36,895 nucleotides of DNA from positions 1 through 36,895 of the forward strand of contig PUDQ02000029.1 of NCBI GenBank assembly GCA_002964805.2, read 5' to 3'. The notes under the pieces were generated by a model. It searched no databases and was not told the origin of the DNA. It worked only from the letters and a program-made list of their open reading frames with translations. This DNA comes from Trametes villosa (Eukaryota; Basidiomycota; Agaricomycetes; Polyporales; Polyporaceae). The position numbers and the translations under genes are program-made. Positions 19,155 through 29,837 of this stretch are shown one piece after another (the stretch's first letter is position 1; each line of letters opens with the position of its first letter).

Positions 19155-20400
19155 CTACATGATCTCTACTGCTGCCCATGACGCCGCCGGACCAGGAGGA
19201 GAAGCTTGATACAAGGTCCACATGTACTTGGCCTCAAGCACAGGAAGTCCTGCCTCAACCATCTGCTTGACGAACATCCCCATCGTGTCCGAAGTCTCGC
19301 AGGCGAAGGCGATGGCGAGCTTCGAGGCGACATCGTAGCCGAACGCCTGCAAAAACATATCAAGTGACGGCCCGCATGAAGGAACACGGGTAGAGGGCGG
19401 CACAGGGAGGAAGTACGTGCGCGTGATGCCGCGGAGGTCACGCGCATACTGGTAGACGACGTCGCCCGTGAGACCATCCCCGAGCGGGAGATCGAACATC
19501 GGTTGCGTGAACAGAGGGGACGGCGGTGGAGAGGGAGAAGGGGATGGAGAGCGCGCAGGGCTTGGCGGGGGCGCGTCGCGCTCGCGCCGCTGATGCGAAC
19601 GCGATACCATCGGCGATGACATCGCATGATCAGCGGGTCGAGATGCACGGGTCGGCGTCGCGGGGGGTTGCACTTGCTCGGAGTTGCCTTTGGACAGGCC
19701 GTCAGCTTATGACCTACGCATACGAAGATGACTGATAACATATGAGCGTGAACTCACCGGCCGTAGCGATGTGCTTATTCAAGAGCTGTTGCAGCTCCAG
19801 GTTGGTCGGCTTCTCCGACTGGCCATTCGAGGCCATGTACGCGATCGCTCGCTTGAAGGTGGGGACCTTCTTCCATATCGGCTTGAAAACACCCTTCGTG
19901 GATTCCACGGCGTCTTTACTACAAGCTATGAGTGAGTATCAACAAACACAGGGCGATAGACTGGGGGCGTACTGAATTGTGAAGACCGCGCAATTGCGCC
20001 CATAAGCAACGCAATACAGCCCCTCCCCACGCCCACACTCCTTGAGGTACTGGGCAAGGATGTCGCTGCCCACTGGGAGCGTGTACGCGAGCTGTACACG
20101 GTCGGCGACCGTTTTCGCGGCCTCGATCATCTTGATGGCGTCGCGATATTCCAGGATCTCGTCTGCCAACTCCTCGGAAGAGACCTTGAAGGCGATGGGA
20201 AAGGGGGTACTGTACTTCCCACCCGGTAGGAAGACGCTGTACAGGAAGAAGTCAGCGCGTGGGATTCGAAGCGTCAGAGTCATAGAATAAACTCACGGGT
20301 TCTGTGTCTTTCCCGAGCTGTCCTTCCCTAATGTAACATACCAGGCGTTCTCCTGAGATGCCGATGTGTCCTTTTGAGGAGATTCAGAGTGGTGGTGCAT
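19155..20400 (-). CDS. Element 2 gene B: accessory protein with two RNase H1-N/viroplasmin-like repeats
   Basis: Four exons on the minus strand: 20400-20297, 20236-19973, 19918-19758 and 19687-19155. Introns are 54-70 bp with the same phases as in element 1; the last acceptor is AAAG. The joined frame is 353 codons. Residues about 18-70 (NAWYVTLGK ... SSEELADEIL) and about 104-155 (GLYCVAYGRNCAVFTI ... FKPIWKKVPTFKRAIAYM) read as two degenerate copies of one alpha/beta module, matching the two in element 1 in position and pattern. A Ser/Pro-rich linker lies near residues 180-232. The conserved C-terminal domain (DMFLQAFGYDVASKLAIAF, then MFVKQMVEAGLPVLEAKYMW) ends ASWAAVEIM. No nuclease active-site motif was seen. 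The protein could bind RNA:DNA or other nucleic acid, or act in protein contacts; its function is unknown. Confidence 0.78.
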
Positions 20401-20921
20401 GTCAGAAAGCAGGGAGGATGGTATAGGGGCAGGGGATCGCGAGTGCGCGGCGAGAGATGGTCACTGGTGAGGGGCAAGCCGCAGAGCGCCCACGGCGCGT
20501 CTCGCGTCTCACGTCTCGCCTGTAAGTCACACCTGCGACCTCAGCCTCTCAGAGCATCGTAGGATTCATAGCTCTCTCCTTTATTTTGTAATCATATGCG
20601 AGGCCTAGGTACCGTGGTGAATATCTGGTCAGATATGCAAGAGGATACACACGCTGTATACCGATGAGTTCGGGTGCGCTCACATGCATTGCGCTGTTGC
20701 GGGATCTCAGACGGTTAGCGCCTCGGTGTGGCGTGCATCTGCACTCTCCGGTGGGTGCTGCGCCATTCCTCAAAAATCAATGCGTCCGTGGGTATATCTC
20801 TAATCAACTATACGTGATCTATATGTACCCTCAGAGCAGCACCTCTCATTTTCCGGGCGGCGGAGAGCAGTATCTGGTGTGATCGAGCTCGAGCGTTGTG
20901 TACTATTCGAAGCAGGAGCAC
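20401..20921. other. Element 2 KDZ-B intergenic region
   Basis: This 521-bp gap holds the 3' flank of the KDZ gene and the presumed gene B promoter. No ORF with recognisable content was seen. A CT-type repeat on the minus strand near 20500-20520 (GTCTCGCGTCTCACGTCTCGCC read on plus as alternating CGTCTC units) lies about 110 bp upstream of the gene B ATG. Confidence 0.35.
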
Positions 20922-23900
20922 CTATGAGATATTCATTGTGAAATTGACTAGCCTCGCCATATCCGCCATGTCAGCATCGTCCATGATAACCTCCGCGCCC
21001 TCGTACTGTAGCTCCTCCAATTCGCCCTGCACATCGTCTTGTCCGGGGAGTAGAGAAGCCGCCACAGCTGAGTCCGCCGCCGCACCTGCAACAGCCGTCG
21101 CGCGCTTGCCCGGTTGGCGACTTCCGGAGAAGCCTGGGAGCGCGTACAGCTGGGATATGACAGCCAGAAGGCGTGCATTGACACGCTTCCGGCGAACGCG
21201 GAACAGCTCTAAAGCGCCAGCGATGGGATCACCGCGCGAACGAGCTTCGCGCGTCGCGCGGTCGAGGGCAGCGTTCTCATCGACAATCGACCTGTGCAGC
21301 CTGTTGGTTTCCACATTGCAGCGAACGAGCTCCTCGCGCGCGCGCGCGACTCGGTTGGAATTCTTCATAGCTTGACGCAGGAGAGGCTCGGCCCACGGCT
21401 TCTCGCGAATGTCGTTCCGGGTATCGCGGAGAAGCTCGAACTCGTCGAGGAAGGTGTACTGTGTGACCTTGGCCCAATCAAGGGATGGACGCGGCGGTGT
21501 GAGGGCTTGCGCGGCGGCGTTGTATTGTTGTACCGCTGTGCGAATAGCCTGGGATCGACGCTGTAAGTTCTTCGCGATGTGCGTGCGAACCTTGTAGGCT
21601 GTATAGTAACAAGGTTAGCCATCGTGATCTGTCAGAGGATAGAAGTTCGATAAGTACTTACCTGTTTGCGATATATTCATCGAATGCAGCTCAAAGAGCC
21701 GCTGCACAACGAGCCCGTGTAGCCTCTCGAGCGCCACGCGGTACTCTCGCTCTGCAATATACTTCATGGTCTCGACGTACTCCGGCGTGTCCGGCTGCCA
21801 CGGAGTGTCAATGCCCATCTTCAGTTGCAAGGCGATGACATCGCGATGCACGTTGTCCCACTTCTCCCGTAAGTGCCAGCGCTCAGTCTCCTTCTTCCGG
21901 GTGCGAGAGACATCGGCACCGTAGGTAGGGGCCGCAGGCGGAGCACTCCCGGGTGACGCGAAGGTGTAGTCGTCCGGAATGGACGTCACGAAGCTCGACA
22001 TGGTGGTCGCCAGCTTGTTCCTGATCGCGCGCGATCAGGAACGCCGATTGTGGGGTAACCGGAAAGGTACTCACTCGATTCCCCGGAGTTCTCGGAGGAG
22101 TGTGACGTACTCCACCGCCGCAATGTCACCTGCGTGCTCGGAGCCTAGAGTCGCGAAGTATTCGGCCTCCTCCTTCTGCCAGCGCACGAGGTCGTCCGAG
22201 GTGTGATTGTACTTCCGAAGAATGGCCTCGACCGCGGGGGCCTCCTCTTCAATGATTTTGAGAGCCTGCCGGTAATTGTTGAGGAGCATTGTCGCGAGGT
22301 TGGCGTATTTGTCATCGTCCCACTGTTTGAAGAACATGTCAATGATCATGCGCCGATGGTATCGGCTCGCGTAGCGGGTGATCGACGCGAGCTGATTTGA
22401 GGAACTGAATATCCGCTCCATGGTCTCCAGGTCCTCGAGCCCCGCCCCTTCGATCACCGAGGGGTGATGCTTGACCTGGCACTGGTGACTATGTGAGTAC
22501 CCGTGGAACGCGTTCACGCAGCACCGGCACGCGAGCCGCCGGAATTCCTCGCCCAACGAGCTCCGATCGATCGTTCCGCAGAACACACAGCCAATGTCGT
22601 ACCCGATCAGCAGTCGGAACCCGAGGACCTTGAGGGATTTAGCTATGATCGCCAGAGCGTACTTCGCGCTGTAAAGAGGTAAAATGAACGCGCGTCCTAA
22701 CAGAATGTGAGCATACGTACAGCTCCCCACTCTTCACCATGTCAGCTATCCACAGGATGAACCCGTGCCTGCATGCCCCCGCAAAGATACCGCTCTCGTC
22801 GAAGATACTCCACATCTTCTTGTCCTCGTCGCGCGCAGCTGCTTTCCAATTCCGCGCGCAGTGATCCCCATCACCATCGGGCGCGTCGTCATCGCCGGAA
22901 TCGAGATCGTCCTGTTGATCTGCGGATTCCGCGGCGTCGGCCGGTCCAGATGCGCCGGCGCTGTGCTTGACCTCGTCCTTGTACTGGTCCACGAACTCTG
23001 TTGAGAGGAAGTAGTCGCTTTGCGTGAACTCCCGGAGGTCTGCAACTTCGCGATCACCGAATTTCGCCACTCTTTTGAGCGAGTTGTTGCCGTCGATGGC
23101 GATCATCCTTGCGAACTTCAGAGGCGGCTCATCTTGCAGCTAGATCGGCGTCTGAATCTCGATCATGATCAGAGGTTCATCAGAGTAAGTGCACCTGATA
23201 GCAGCAGGCGGGGCATGAGTTCTGGACCCTCCAGTCCGGAGAATCGCGTTTCAGGGCGACAGCCACCCGTTTGTCGACAGCGCGTAATATAGAGATGTAG
23301 ACGTCGAAGCAGTCGCTGAGGGCCGTACGGTAGCGGCGACGGTAAGGCAACTAAAATATATTTATTATGGAAGGTTAACATGAGATAGCACCGTGTACAT
23401 ACGGCGTATGAGTCGCATAGCACCTTAGCGAAAGCTTCTAGACTGAACGAGGGCTTGCGCAACCGCAAGAGGCGGAAATGCTCAAGCGTGTTGAAGGTGA
23501 TTGCGAGCGAGGGGGTTACGGGTGTTGCAGCGAGATAGCCTTGCTCCGCCATGGCAATAACAGTCGTATCCGTGGCGTCACGGCGGATGGACGCGGAGAG
23601 CGCGAGACTGTACAAATCTACGATATTGACCTCGAAGTCATATGTAGTGTCCCGGCTTTTGGAGTGCGGAGTCGCACTTTCAGCCGTCGCTGCGGAGACC
23701 TCTGGGGGGCGCGCATCGTGGTGCGCGGCTCTCGCAGCCTCGACGACGCGCGTGGGGGGCTCATCGGGTTCATTGGATGGCGGGTTGTGGGGGGCGCTGC
23801 CGTGTTGTGCAGGTGTGGCCGGGGCGCGCGTCGCGGCGAGCTGTTCGTGTGACGCCACGAACGCCTCGTGCGTCGTCGTTGCGGTCCCCTCGACTCGCGC

Positions 23901-24914
23901 CTCGGACGCCTCGTGCATCGTCGGTGTGGTCTCCTCGCGCCGTGCTGTGGACGCGTCGCGCGTCGTTGGTGCGGTTGGCTCGCGTCGCGCTGCCGACGCC
24001 TCGTGCGTTGTCGGTGCGGTCCCCTCGCGCTGCGCTACGGGCGCTGCGGACGTTGTCGCCGACGCATGCGGGGGCGGTCTGGAGGGTGGTGTTTCACGTG
24101 TGGAAGGGGAGTCGGCGCGCGCGTGGTCACGAACGGGCGCGGACGCCCCGCGAGCTGTTGTGCTCTCGTGTGGGGTTGATTTCGGCGCTGTTGCATCAGG
24201 AGTGGGGGGAGCGGGAGAGTGCGCGCCGATAGGACAGAGGGGGGCGTTTGACGACCTGAGAACCGAAGACGGTGGGGGAGCGGCGTCGGCAGGCGGGTAA
24301 CGCCAGCGGAGGTAGGCGGCTGTGAGCGGCTCGAGGAGGGTGGACCACCGAGCATCGGCGTTCTCGAGTCGCTGACGCCAGGGCCGGGTATCTTGAGACT
24401 TTCGGAAGGGCCAGCTATAGAGAAGGTGCTGTAAGCGATATGAATATCCCTGAGGGCCTGGAGGACGCACCGATCTCCGACGAAATCCCTCAACGCATGA
24501 AGGACATCGTCACCCATCTCTCCGTCTGTCTCGTCAACCCACTCATCCACATCCATCGGGGCTCCATTGTCTGCCACAGAAACGGGATCATCGTCTTGAT
24601 CAGTGGGCTCGGCGTCGTGCATGGAGGAGCTGCCGTGCGGGTGCAGCTCGCGTATTTGCCCGATTGTACTGCTGCTCAAGCCTGCGGGAGTGCGTCAACG
24701 CCTCGGATCAGAATAAAGCGAGAGTATACGTACCTCGAAACGCTTCCTCTAGCTTCCGCTTGTCTTCTTCCTTCTCCTTGAGGAGGTCCTGTTCGCGAAC
24801 GAGCTTGCTCATAAGGACGGTGGTGCTTGAGCTGCCCGGCCGCGCCGGACGTCCTACGGTTCGCCGAGTCGTCCTGGACCTGGACACGCCTCTCGGCTTC
24901 TTATCCTTCGCCAT
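20922..24914 (-). CDS. KDZ superfamily transposase, element 2
   Basis: Eight exons on the minus strand: 24914-24734, 24681-24471, 24414-23403, 23350-23195, 23139-22721, 22668-22075, 22020-21662 and 21598-20922. Introns are 52-63 bp with GT..AG ends; the spliced frame is 1202 codons with no break. Features in order: a basic N-terminus (MAKDKKPRGVSRSRTTRR); a helical KEKEEDKRKLEEAF segment; an acidic patch (about residues 75-115); WPFRKSQDTRPWRQRL and LTAAYLRWRY; a disordered linker with four 15-residue repeats; NSCPACCYQ at residues 512-520; AIDGNNSLKR (Asp536); ACRHGFILWIADMV; LLIGYDIGC (Asp684); FHGYSHSHQCQ; GLEDLETMERIF; and a charged helical C-terminus ending VNFTMNIS. Cysteine clusters next to the catalytic core are typical of fungal KDZ proteins. 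No TET/JBP dioxygenase gene, a known KDZ associate in basidiomycetes, is present in the element. Confidence 0.93.
23850..24029 (-). repeat. 45-bp minisatellite in the element 2 KDZ linker
   Basis: Four tandem 45-bp units encode 15-residue repeats such as REGTAPTTHEASAAR, REPTAPTTRDASTAR and REETTPTMHEASEAR. The inverted copy is at 30853-31032. The element 1 KDZ linker is expanded instead by a different unit of about 34-35 residues (about 11905-12235). Confidence 0.85.
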
Positions 24915-25014
24915 AGTAAGGTTTTCGTAAGATAGAAGCCCAGGAAGAGAGTACGAAGCATACAGGTAGTGGAGAGAAGAACAGTACTTAGCGCCAGTGG
25001 CAGACCGGGCTGGG

Positions 25015-25020
25015 CACGTG
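25015..25020. promoter_or_regulatory. CACGTG E-box upstream of element 2 KDZ gene
   Basis: The palindrome lies about 100 bp upstream of the KDZ ATG (24914), between the gene and the inner edge of the right TIR. Its inverted copy in element 3 is at 29862-29867. Confidence 0.4.
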
Positions 25021-25044
25021 ATGTTGTTCTACGGCAAGCTGTCT

Positions 25045-25550
25045 TCCGAAAAGCCCGGAGTCTGGTGCCTGGGATATGACGCGTCATCCCCGGGGTCTGA
25101 TGACTCAAGCGCCACGGCACCGGGACCCCGTAGACCAGTCAGCCCCCGCCCCCCTTCCCCGCCCGCCAACAGCGCCGCCCGCTTGATATACGGCTGCTAT
25201 AGTATAACCTGACTGCGTATATCGTACTATAAGCCTAATATAATGTGGTTTACAAAAAGAACGGGACGAAACGGCCCCGGAATGGGCCGGAAGTCGAGCT
25301 CGCTGTGGTGGACAGCGAGCTCGGGGGTACCGACGCCGCGGGCGGCGTTAGCGCCGGCGTGGGCAGCCCGCCACAGGAGTGAAGCGCCGGTGGGCCGCTA
25401 GCCTGGGCGTACTCGTGTATTAGGCAGGGGGGTAGACTACTATAAGGGGCGATTTATAGCGCTTTTAACGGAGTACAGCCGTAAACGGCAAGAGGAGGCT
25501 AACTAGCCTGGCATACCCCCCTGGGAACGGCAGGCTAGTTAGCCTTAGAC
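25045..25550 (-). repeat. Element 2 right terminal inverted repeat (506 bp)
   Basis: Inverted partner of 15760-16265. The only difference I found is T at 25380. That base makes a stop in a 66-codon plus-strand frame that is open in the other two TIR copies on their minus strand, an independent sign that the substitution is real in this assembly. The outer end reads CCTTAGAC followed by CATCAGCAAAA. Confidence 0.93.
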
Positions 25551-25720
25551 CATCAGCAAAACTGCAAGCGCCCGGTAAAGGGTTGCGAGCATTACAAGCT
25601 CGGCGTCAAATTGGAAACGCTTGCATGAGCTCGGAAGGGCTCAGGATGTACAGGGGGTCCCTCGTAAGTAATCATAATATAGCCCCGCTCAGGCGAGGAT
25701 TCTAAGCAGTTGCAAATCAA
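25551..25720 (+). repeat. Target repeat, right portion next to element 2
   Basis: The segment starts CATCAGCAAAA and contains TTGGAAACGCTTGCA. The reverse complement of 26820-27000 contains TCATCAGCAAAA and TTGGAAGCGCTTGCA in the same order. I read both as diverged copies of one repeat family into which element 2 inserted. Confidence 0.5.
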
Positions 25721-26139
25721 TATATTTTGTTTATGATGCGGGCGTAAAACAGCCACTGTGGGCGACTGAGCGTGTGTACTGTTATGTAGTCTTTCGCCGC
25801 GGGTAGTCTATTGACATACCGTCTACTGTATGCTATCGATGGGGCCCCAGGGCCCCATCGAGAATCAAGCTTAGAAAAGAGTTCAGTGCTCCGAGCTGCT
25901 TCGACGTGAACGCGTCGCGTCGGCCTTATTTGGTAGCGAAAGCACCTTAGCAGGCAAGCAGCAGGCCTTCGGATTCAAACTCCGCGCCGTCTTCGATTGC
26001 GCTCCACCCACTCGACTCTTAAGAACCCCTCCGCTCTGCTACTGTCCCTCATCGTCTTTCTTCCCTCCCATCTCCCACCAGCACACTGGCAAGGCCTTCG
26101 GAGGACGGTAGGACTTCTTCACTAATCGATTGATTACTG
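25721..26139. other. Spacer sequence without recognised gene
   Basis: No ORF or domain is seen. It contains a perfect hairpin (25836-25861) and a pyrimidine-rich tract (26028-26082). It may be part of the degenerate copia LTR whose end lies near 26736. Confidence 0.35.
25836..25861. repeat. Perfect GC-rich hairpin
   Basis: TCGATGGGGCCC (25836-25847) and GGGCCCCATCGA (25850-25861) are exact reverse complements around a 2-nt loop. Confidence 0.85.
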
Positions 26140-26755
26140 ACTGAAATGCGCATATATCTATGTGGACGGTGGGATCGCCTCAATCACTCTTCGACTAATG
26201 CGCATATATCCAGCGAGGACTCGTATGAGGAGGTATGTCGTGTTCGCGACGCTTGAGCGCTGGAGCGGGAGCTTACCTGAAGCGCTATCAGCGGCGGCTC
26301 CGGGAACAGCTTCTCTGAATATGCGGTCTCATCTAGGTTTTTCCTCGCTGTCTTCGTGTGATGCTCTAGACTCTTACACTGCTGCACGTCTCAATCTATC
26401 TGGCTCTCTTGTTCCCTCTAGCCCGCGCGCTCTAGCCTCGGCGCTCTTGTTCTCTCGCGCCCAGTCTAACTTGCACGCCTCGCCTTCGCACCCGCGCGCC
26501 CCTCGCACCCGCGCGCCCTTCGCGCCCTTCGCGCCCTCCACGCCTTCTGCGTTTGCACGTGAGTCCCGCGCCCGTGCGTCTCCCCCGCTCGTGCCCCTTT
26601 CTTCGCACTCTCGCGCTGTTGTTCCTCTGCGGTTTTACATGTTCTTGCTGTATCTTAGTTAACGAATATAATGGTACTATTTTCTGGTCCATGGTGTCAG
26701 TGCAAGCACGAGTCCCGGGCGAGCATGATTCCTAGCTATAGTATCAGAGCCGACT
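26140..26755 (+). repeat. Copia-type LTR 3' end with primer-binding site (relic)
   Basis: TAGTATCAGAGCCGAC near 26738-26753 matches the classic copia primer-binding site (TATCAGAGC, complementary to initiator Met-tRNA). The several hundred bases upstream (C-rich, with CATATATC repeated at about 26151 and 26204 and a TTAGTTAACGAATATAATGG AT-rich patch) would then be LTR sequence; its left end is not defined. No copia ORF follows on the plus strand, so this is a solo or truncated relic, different from the element at 1-4743. Confidence 0.45.
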
Positions 26756-26819
26756 AGGTCCAATATATTCCGTCCATTTGCTTATCTAGACTCATGACCC
26801 TATAGGAGATCTTCAATCC

Positions 26820-27025
26820 TATGCAAGGGGTCCGTTCGCCCGAGGATATTATAAGCAACGGGGCCGATTCCAAGGCTTTCCGTGAGGGGGTCTAGCCTAT
26901 ATAAGGTGAGCCCCTTGAGTCCGGCTCGTTATGAGCGATTGTGCCCATTGTAAAGGATTGCAAGCGCTTCCAAGCGCTTGTGAGCCGTTTGCTATTTTGC
27001 TGATGACGCCGTGAGGTCCAGGTGC
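26820..27025 (-). repeat. Unoccupied copy of the element 2/3 target repeat
   Basis: On the minus strand 26994-27023 reads CACCTGGACCTCACGGCGTC then ATCAGCAAAA without interruption, i.e. the left flank of elements 2 and 3 joined to the right flank of element 2. Nearby is a palindromic CAAGCGCTT / AAGCGCTTG pair (26961-26969 and 26972-26980) and a plus-strand CCTATATAAGG (about 26897-26907). Confidence 0.65.
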
Positions 27026-27029
27026 CGTG

Positions 27030-29312
27030 CGCTAAGTGGTCGGTACACGAACGAGTGTCCCGTGCGGGTAGGGTTGCGGACGCCTCCCTCGAAGCACAGT
27101 GCGTCGTCCGACGGCGCGTTCGCGCGAAGCGTTTCGAGCCCGTGATACACTTTTGTGCGCGTGCTAGGCTGCGCCGTCGGTCAGCATGAGACGGCGCCGG
27201 GGAGATCGAGACAGACCGGGCGCGCTACACACTGTGGCAGCTGCTCGTCCGATTTGCTGCCGAGGGAGGAGACGCGGCATGGAGTGTTTCCGGCGCGCCG
27301 AGGGAGCTTGGGACAGGCGCAGTAGATGGGGCGAGCGGCTCTGCGATGAGCATTCGGTACACTGGTACGGAGCGGCTCTGTATTGCACACACAGGTCGAT
27401 GGAGTGCATGTAGTTCATCCTCACCCGCGTCGCCGCGTGCGGCTCGTCGCTCGCGTCCACATCTGCGCGTACGATGAGCTCAACGGCGTGTCTCGTCTAC
27501 CCCGTGAGACCCCTCAACGGCGGAACTGGTTCTCAAGAAACCCACCATCCCCGGAACACATCCGGGCAGAAACACGTCGCACTCACGCTGGAGGACGTGC
27601 AGTACGAGGGGGGGAACACATAACGTTGCGGGTCTGCATATCATTCGTGTCCGACCATGTATGTACAGCATTGCACTGTACAGTGCTCGCAGTGGCTCCG
27701 GGGACGCGGAAACGATACGAACACACTCACCTGTGTGTGCTGCGGGTCGTGTAGGGGACCCGATCGCCTCTGGCACAAACCGCGTGTGTGCCCGGCGCAC
27801 CTCTGCACGTCCACACAAAGCGGCGGCCTGTTGCGGAGCACAGCGAGGGGGTACTAGCACTCCTACGCCTCAAGCTGCGGCGGCGCCCCCGGCGAGCGGG
27901 GTGCGTGTCGGGACGAGTCGGACTCTGTCCAGGGCCATCCGCGGCGGCCCCCACGCGCGTGCATTCGCCCGTGCCGTCTCCCAGAAAGCGAGCGCACCCG
28001 GCCAGGCGGCGCACCGTGTCGGGCACCCTGTGCATCGCGCGGCGAGCCGTCCCGCGTCCACCCTCAGGCTCCCGCCCCCGGCGACGGTCCGCGCTCGTTC
28101 ATTCGTCCACGCCGTCCCTCTCTCCGAAAGAGAGAGTATCCGCCCGGCGGCGTACCGTACCGGGCGCCCTGTACGTCTCACGGCGCACCCGGCACCGTCC
28201 CTTGCGCCTTGTCCACCCCCAGATCCCCGCCCCCAGCGACGGAGCGTCACGTCATCCGGGTCGGGCATGCATCGCGCGCGCCCAGAGGCCCGCCGTTTCG
28301 GCAGTCTTCCAGCCAGCCAGCGTCCTCGGCGGTGCGCCCCCGCTCTTCACGCCGGGCACCGCGCCCTGCGTGCCCGCGACGCCCGAAACGAGGCTGACGC
28401 AGGCGGCGGACGGCGGACGGCGGAGAGCGGGGAGCGAGATGGTGGGAGCGAGACGGGGGGACGTCGATGCCGCGAGCCGAGTGCGCTGTGCGCGGGGGAT
28501 GACGACGCGACCCGTGCGCGGCGGCAGCGGCGGAGCGTGATGGGAGGCCCGAGGAGGGAAGCGAGCGGGGACTTCGACTTGGACGGGCGACGGGCGACGG
28601 GCATGGTACCTGCGCGAATGCGGACGCGGACGCGCAAGTGTTCGCGCTGGGGATGTGGTCCGTGCACCCGAGGACGTCGATAAAGGCTTGAGGAGAGGGT
28701 GGGGTGCACTCACTGCCTCTCCGCATCCCGTCCAAGCCCTCCCGCCTCCCGCCTCCCGCCTCCCAGCTCACATGGCGACGGCTGCGACTGGCACAACACT
28801 GCCCACGACGCGGAGCACGTTAGGTACGTCCTCCACGGCAGGTGTATACCTATACTCACTCGCCTCTACGTCAGGAGCCGCCGTTGTGCCGCCGCAACGG
28901 CACGAACGTGCAGAGGTGAGCTCTTGTCCTATTCCGAGCCCTCTCCTCCGGCTGACCACGCGACTCTATCGCAGAACGCAGCTTGGTGAGACGGCGTATT
29001 TGGTAGCACAGGTACTGATCGTACTCACCGTGTGCGCGCGGCGCGAGGAGCGCAGGCGGGGCGGGCGGTAGGGCCGGACGGGCAAGTGCTGCAGAGCGCG
29101 GCCAGTCGCGGGCGTCATTCGAAGTGCTCCTGCGGGCGCGTACTGCATCGCCATGTGTAGTATCCTGCTCCCGTATATGTTTCGCACCGTTTCGCGCTTG
29201 CTGGGGGTGCTGACGGACGCTCGGGACGCGTCGGCGAAAACGTCCAAATCTTGAGCGCCTAATTTGGGGGCAGGCGAAGTCCGGCCAGCGTCGTCGATAG
29301 CGTCCGCGGCGG
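27030..29312. repeat. GC-rich spacer with degenerate tandem repeats, no supported gene
   Basis: Long frames exist on both strands, the longest being 27661-28683 plus (340 codons), but none shows a domain. Two tandem units of about 135-150 bp (about 27954-28086 and 28092-28241) share CGTGCATTCG / CGTTCATTCG, CGGCGCACCGT / CGGCGTACCGT, CGGGC and CCCGCCCCCGGCGACGG / CCCGCCCCCAGCGACGG. A C-rich run at 28739-28766 (CCTCCCGCCTCCCGCCTCCC) is a G-quadruplex pattern on the minus strand and resembles the G-run at 13199-13229. A small plus-strand exon-like segment starts at ATG 28771 (MATAATGTTLPTTRST) and reaches a donor-like GTGAGC at about 28917, but no continuation could be assembled. Confidence 0.4.
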
Positions 29313-29331
29313 GCCACCTGGACCTCACGGC
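29313..29331 (+). repeat. Target-repeat half-site flanking element 3 (left)
   Basis: GCCACCTGGACCTCACGGC, identical to 15741-15759 and directly abutting the element 3 TIR. Sequence to the left is unrelated to that left of element 2. Confidence 0.8.
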
Positions 29332-29837
29332 GTCTAAGGCTAACTAGCCTGCCGTTCCCAGGGGGGTATGCCAGGCTAGTTAGCCTCCTCTTGCCGTTTA
29401 CGGCTGTACTCCGTTAAAAGCGCTATAAATCGCCCCTTATAGTAGTCTACCCCCCTGCCTAATACACGAGTACGCCCAGGCTAGCGGCCCACCGGCGCTT
29501 CGCTCCTGTGGCGGGCTGCCCACGCCGGCGCTAACGCCGCCCGCGGCGTCGGTACCCCCGAGCTCGCTGTCCACCACAGCGAGCTCGACTTCCGGCCCAT
29601 TCCGGGGCCGTTTCGTCCCGTTCTTTTTGTAAACCACATTATATTAGGCTTATAGTACGATATACGCAGTCAGGTTATACTATAGCAGCCGTATATCAAG
29701 CGGGCGGCGCTGTTGGCGGGCGGGGAAGGGGGGCGGGGGCTGACTGGTCTACGGGGTCCCGGTGCCGTGGCGCTTGAGTCATCAGACCCCGGGGATGACG
29801 CGTCATATCCCAGGCACCAGACTCCGGGCTTTTCGGA
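29332..29837 (+). repeat. Element 3 left terminal inverted repeat
   Basis: Identical to 15760-16265 (offset 13572), including G at 29502, the base that differs in the right TIR of element 2. Inward of 29837 it continues into the sequence that in element 2 adjoins the right TIR, not the left one. Confidence 0.92.

Larger units (their letters stand above)
17987..25044. repeat. Arm 1 of a ~7.06-kb inverted duplication (partner 29838-36895)
   Basis: Every position p here pairs with 54882 minus p on the other strand. No difference was found in any frame compared. With the adjoining TIRs the two arms form a large inverted repeat around a spacer of about 3.8 kb. Confidence 0.92.
15760..25550 (-). 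mobile_element. KDZ DNA transposon 'element 2', complete, 9.8 kb with 506-bp TIRs
   Basis: The element is bounded by inverted repeats at 15760-16265 and 25045-25550 (paired positions sum to 41310), which differ at one base. Ends read GTCTAAGG...CCTTAGAC. It encodes, on the minus strand, a KDZ transposase (20922-24914), gene B (19155-20400) and gene C (16547-18907), all with open spliced frames. The left flank (..CCTCACGGC) and right flank (CATCAGCAAAA..) together rebuild the empty site on the minus strand near 27000. No target-site duplication of several bases is evident; Zisupton-type KDZ elements are known to make an 8-bp one. Intact genes and near-identical TIRs indicate recent activity. 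Confidence 0.88.

Noticed and set aside
23551..24300. 249-codon plus-strand frame opposite the element 2 KDZ gene (and its copy at 30582-31331)
   Set aside because: It is the antisense shadow of the repetitive KDZ linker; composition is Ala/Ser/Val-rich with no domain.
27661..28683. 340-codon plus-strand open frame in the GC-rich spacer
   Set aside because: Other frames are equally open here, the sequence is made of tandem repeats, and no domain or intron pattern supports a gene.
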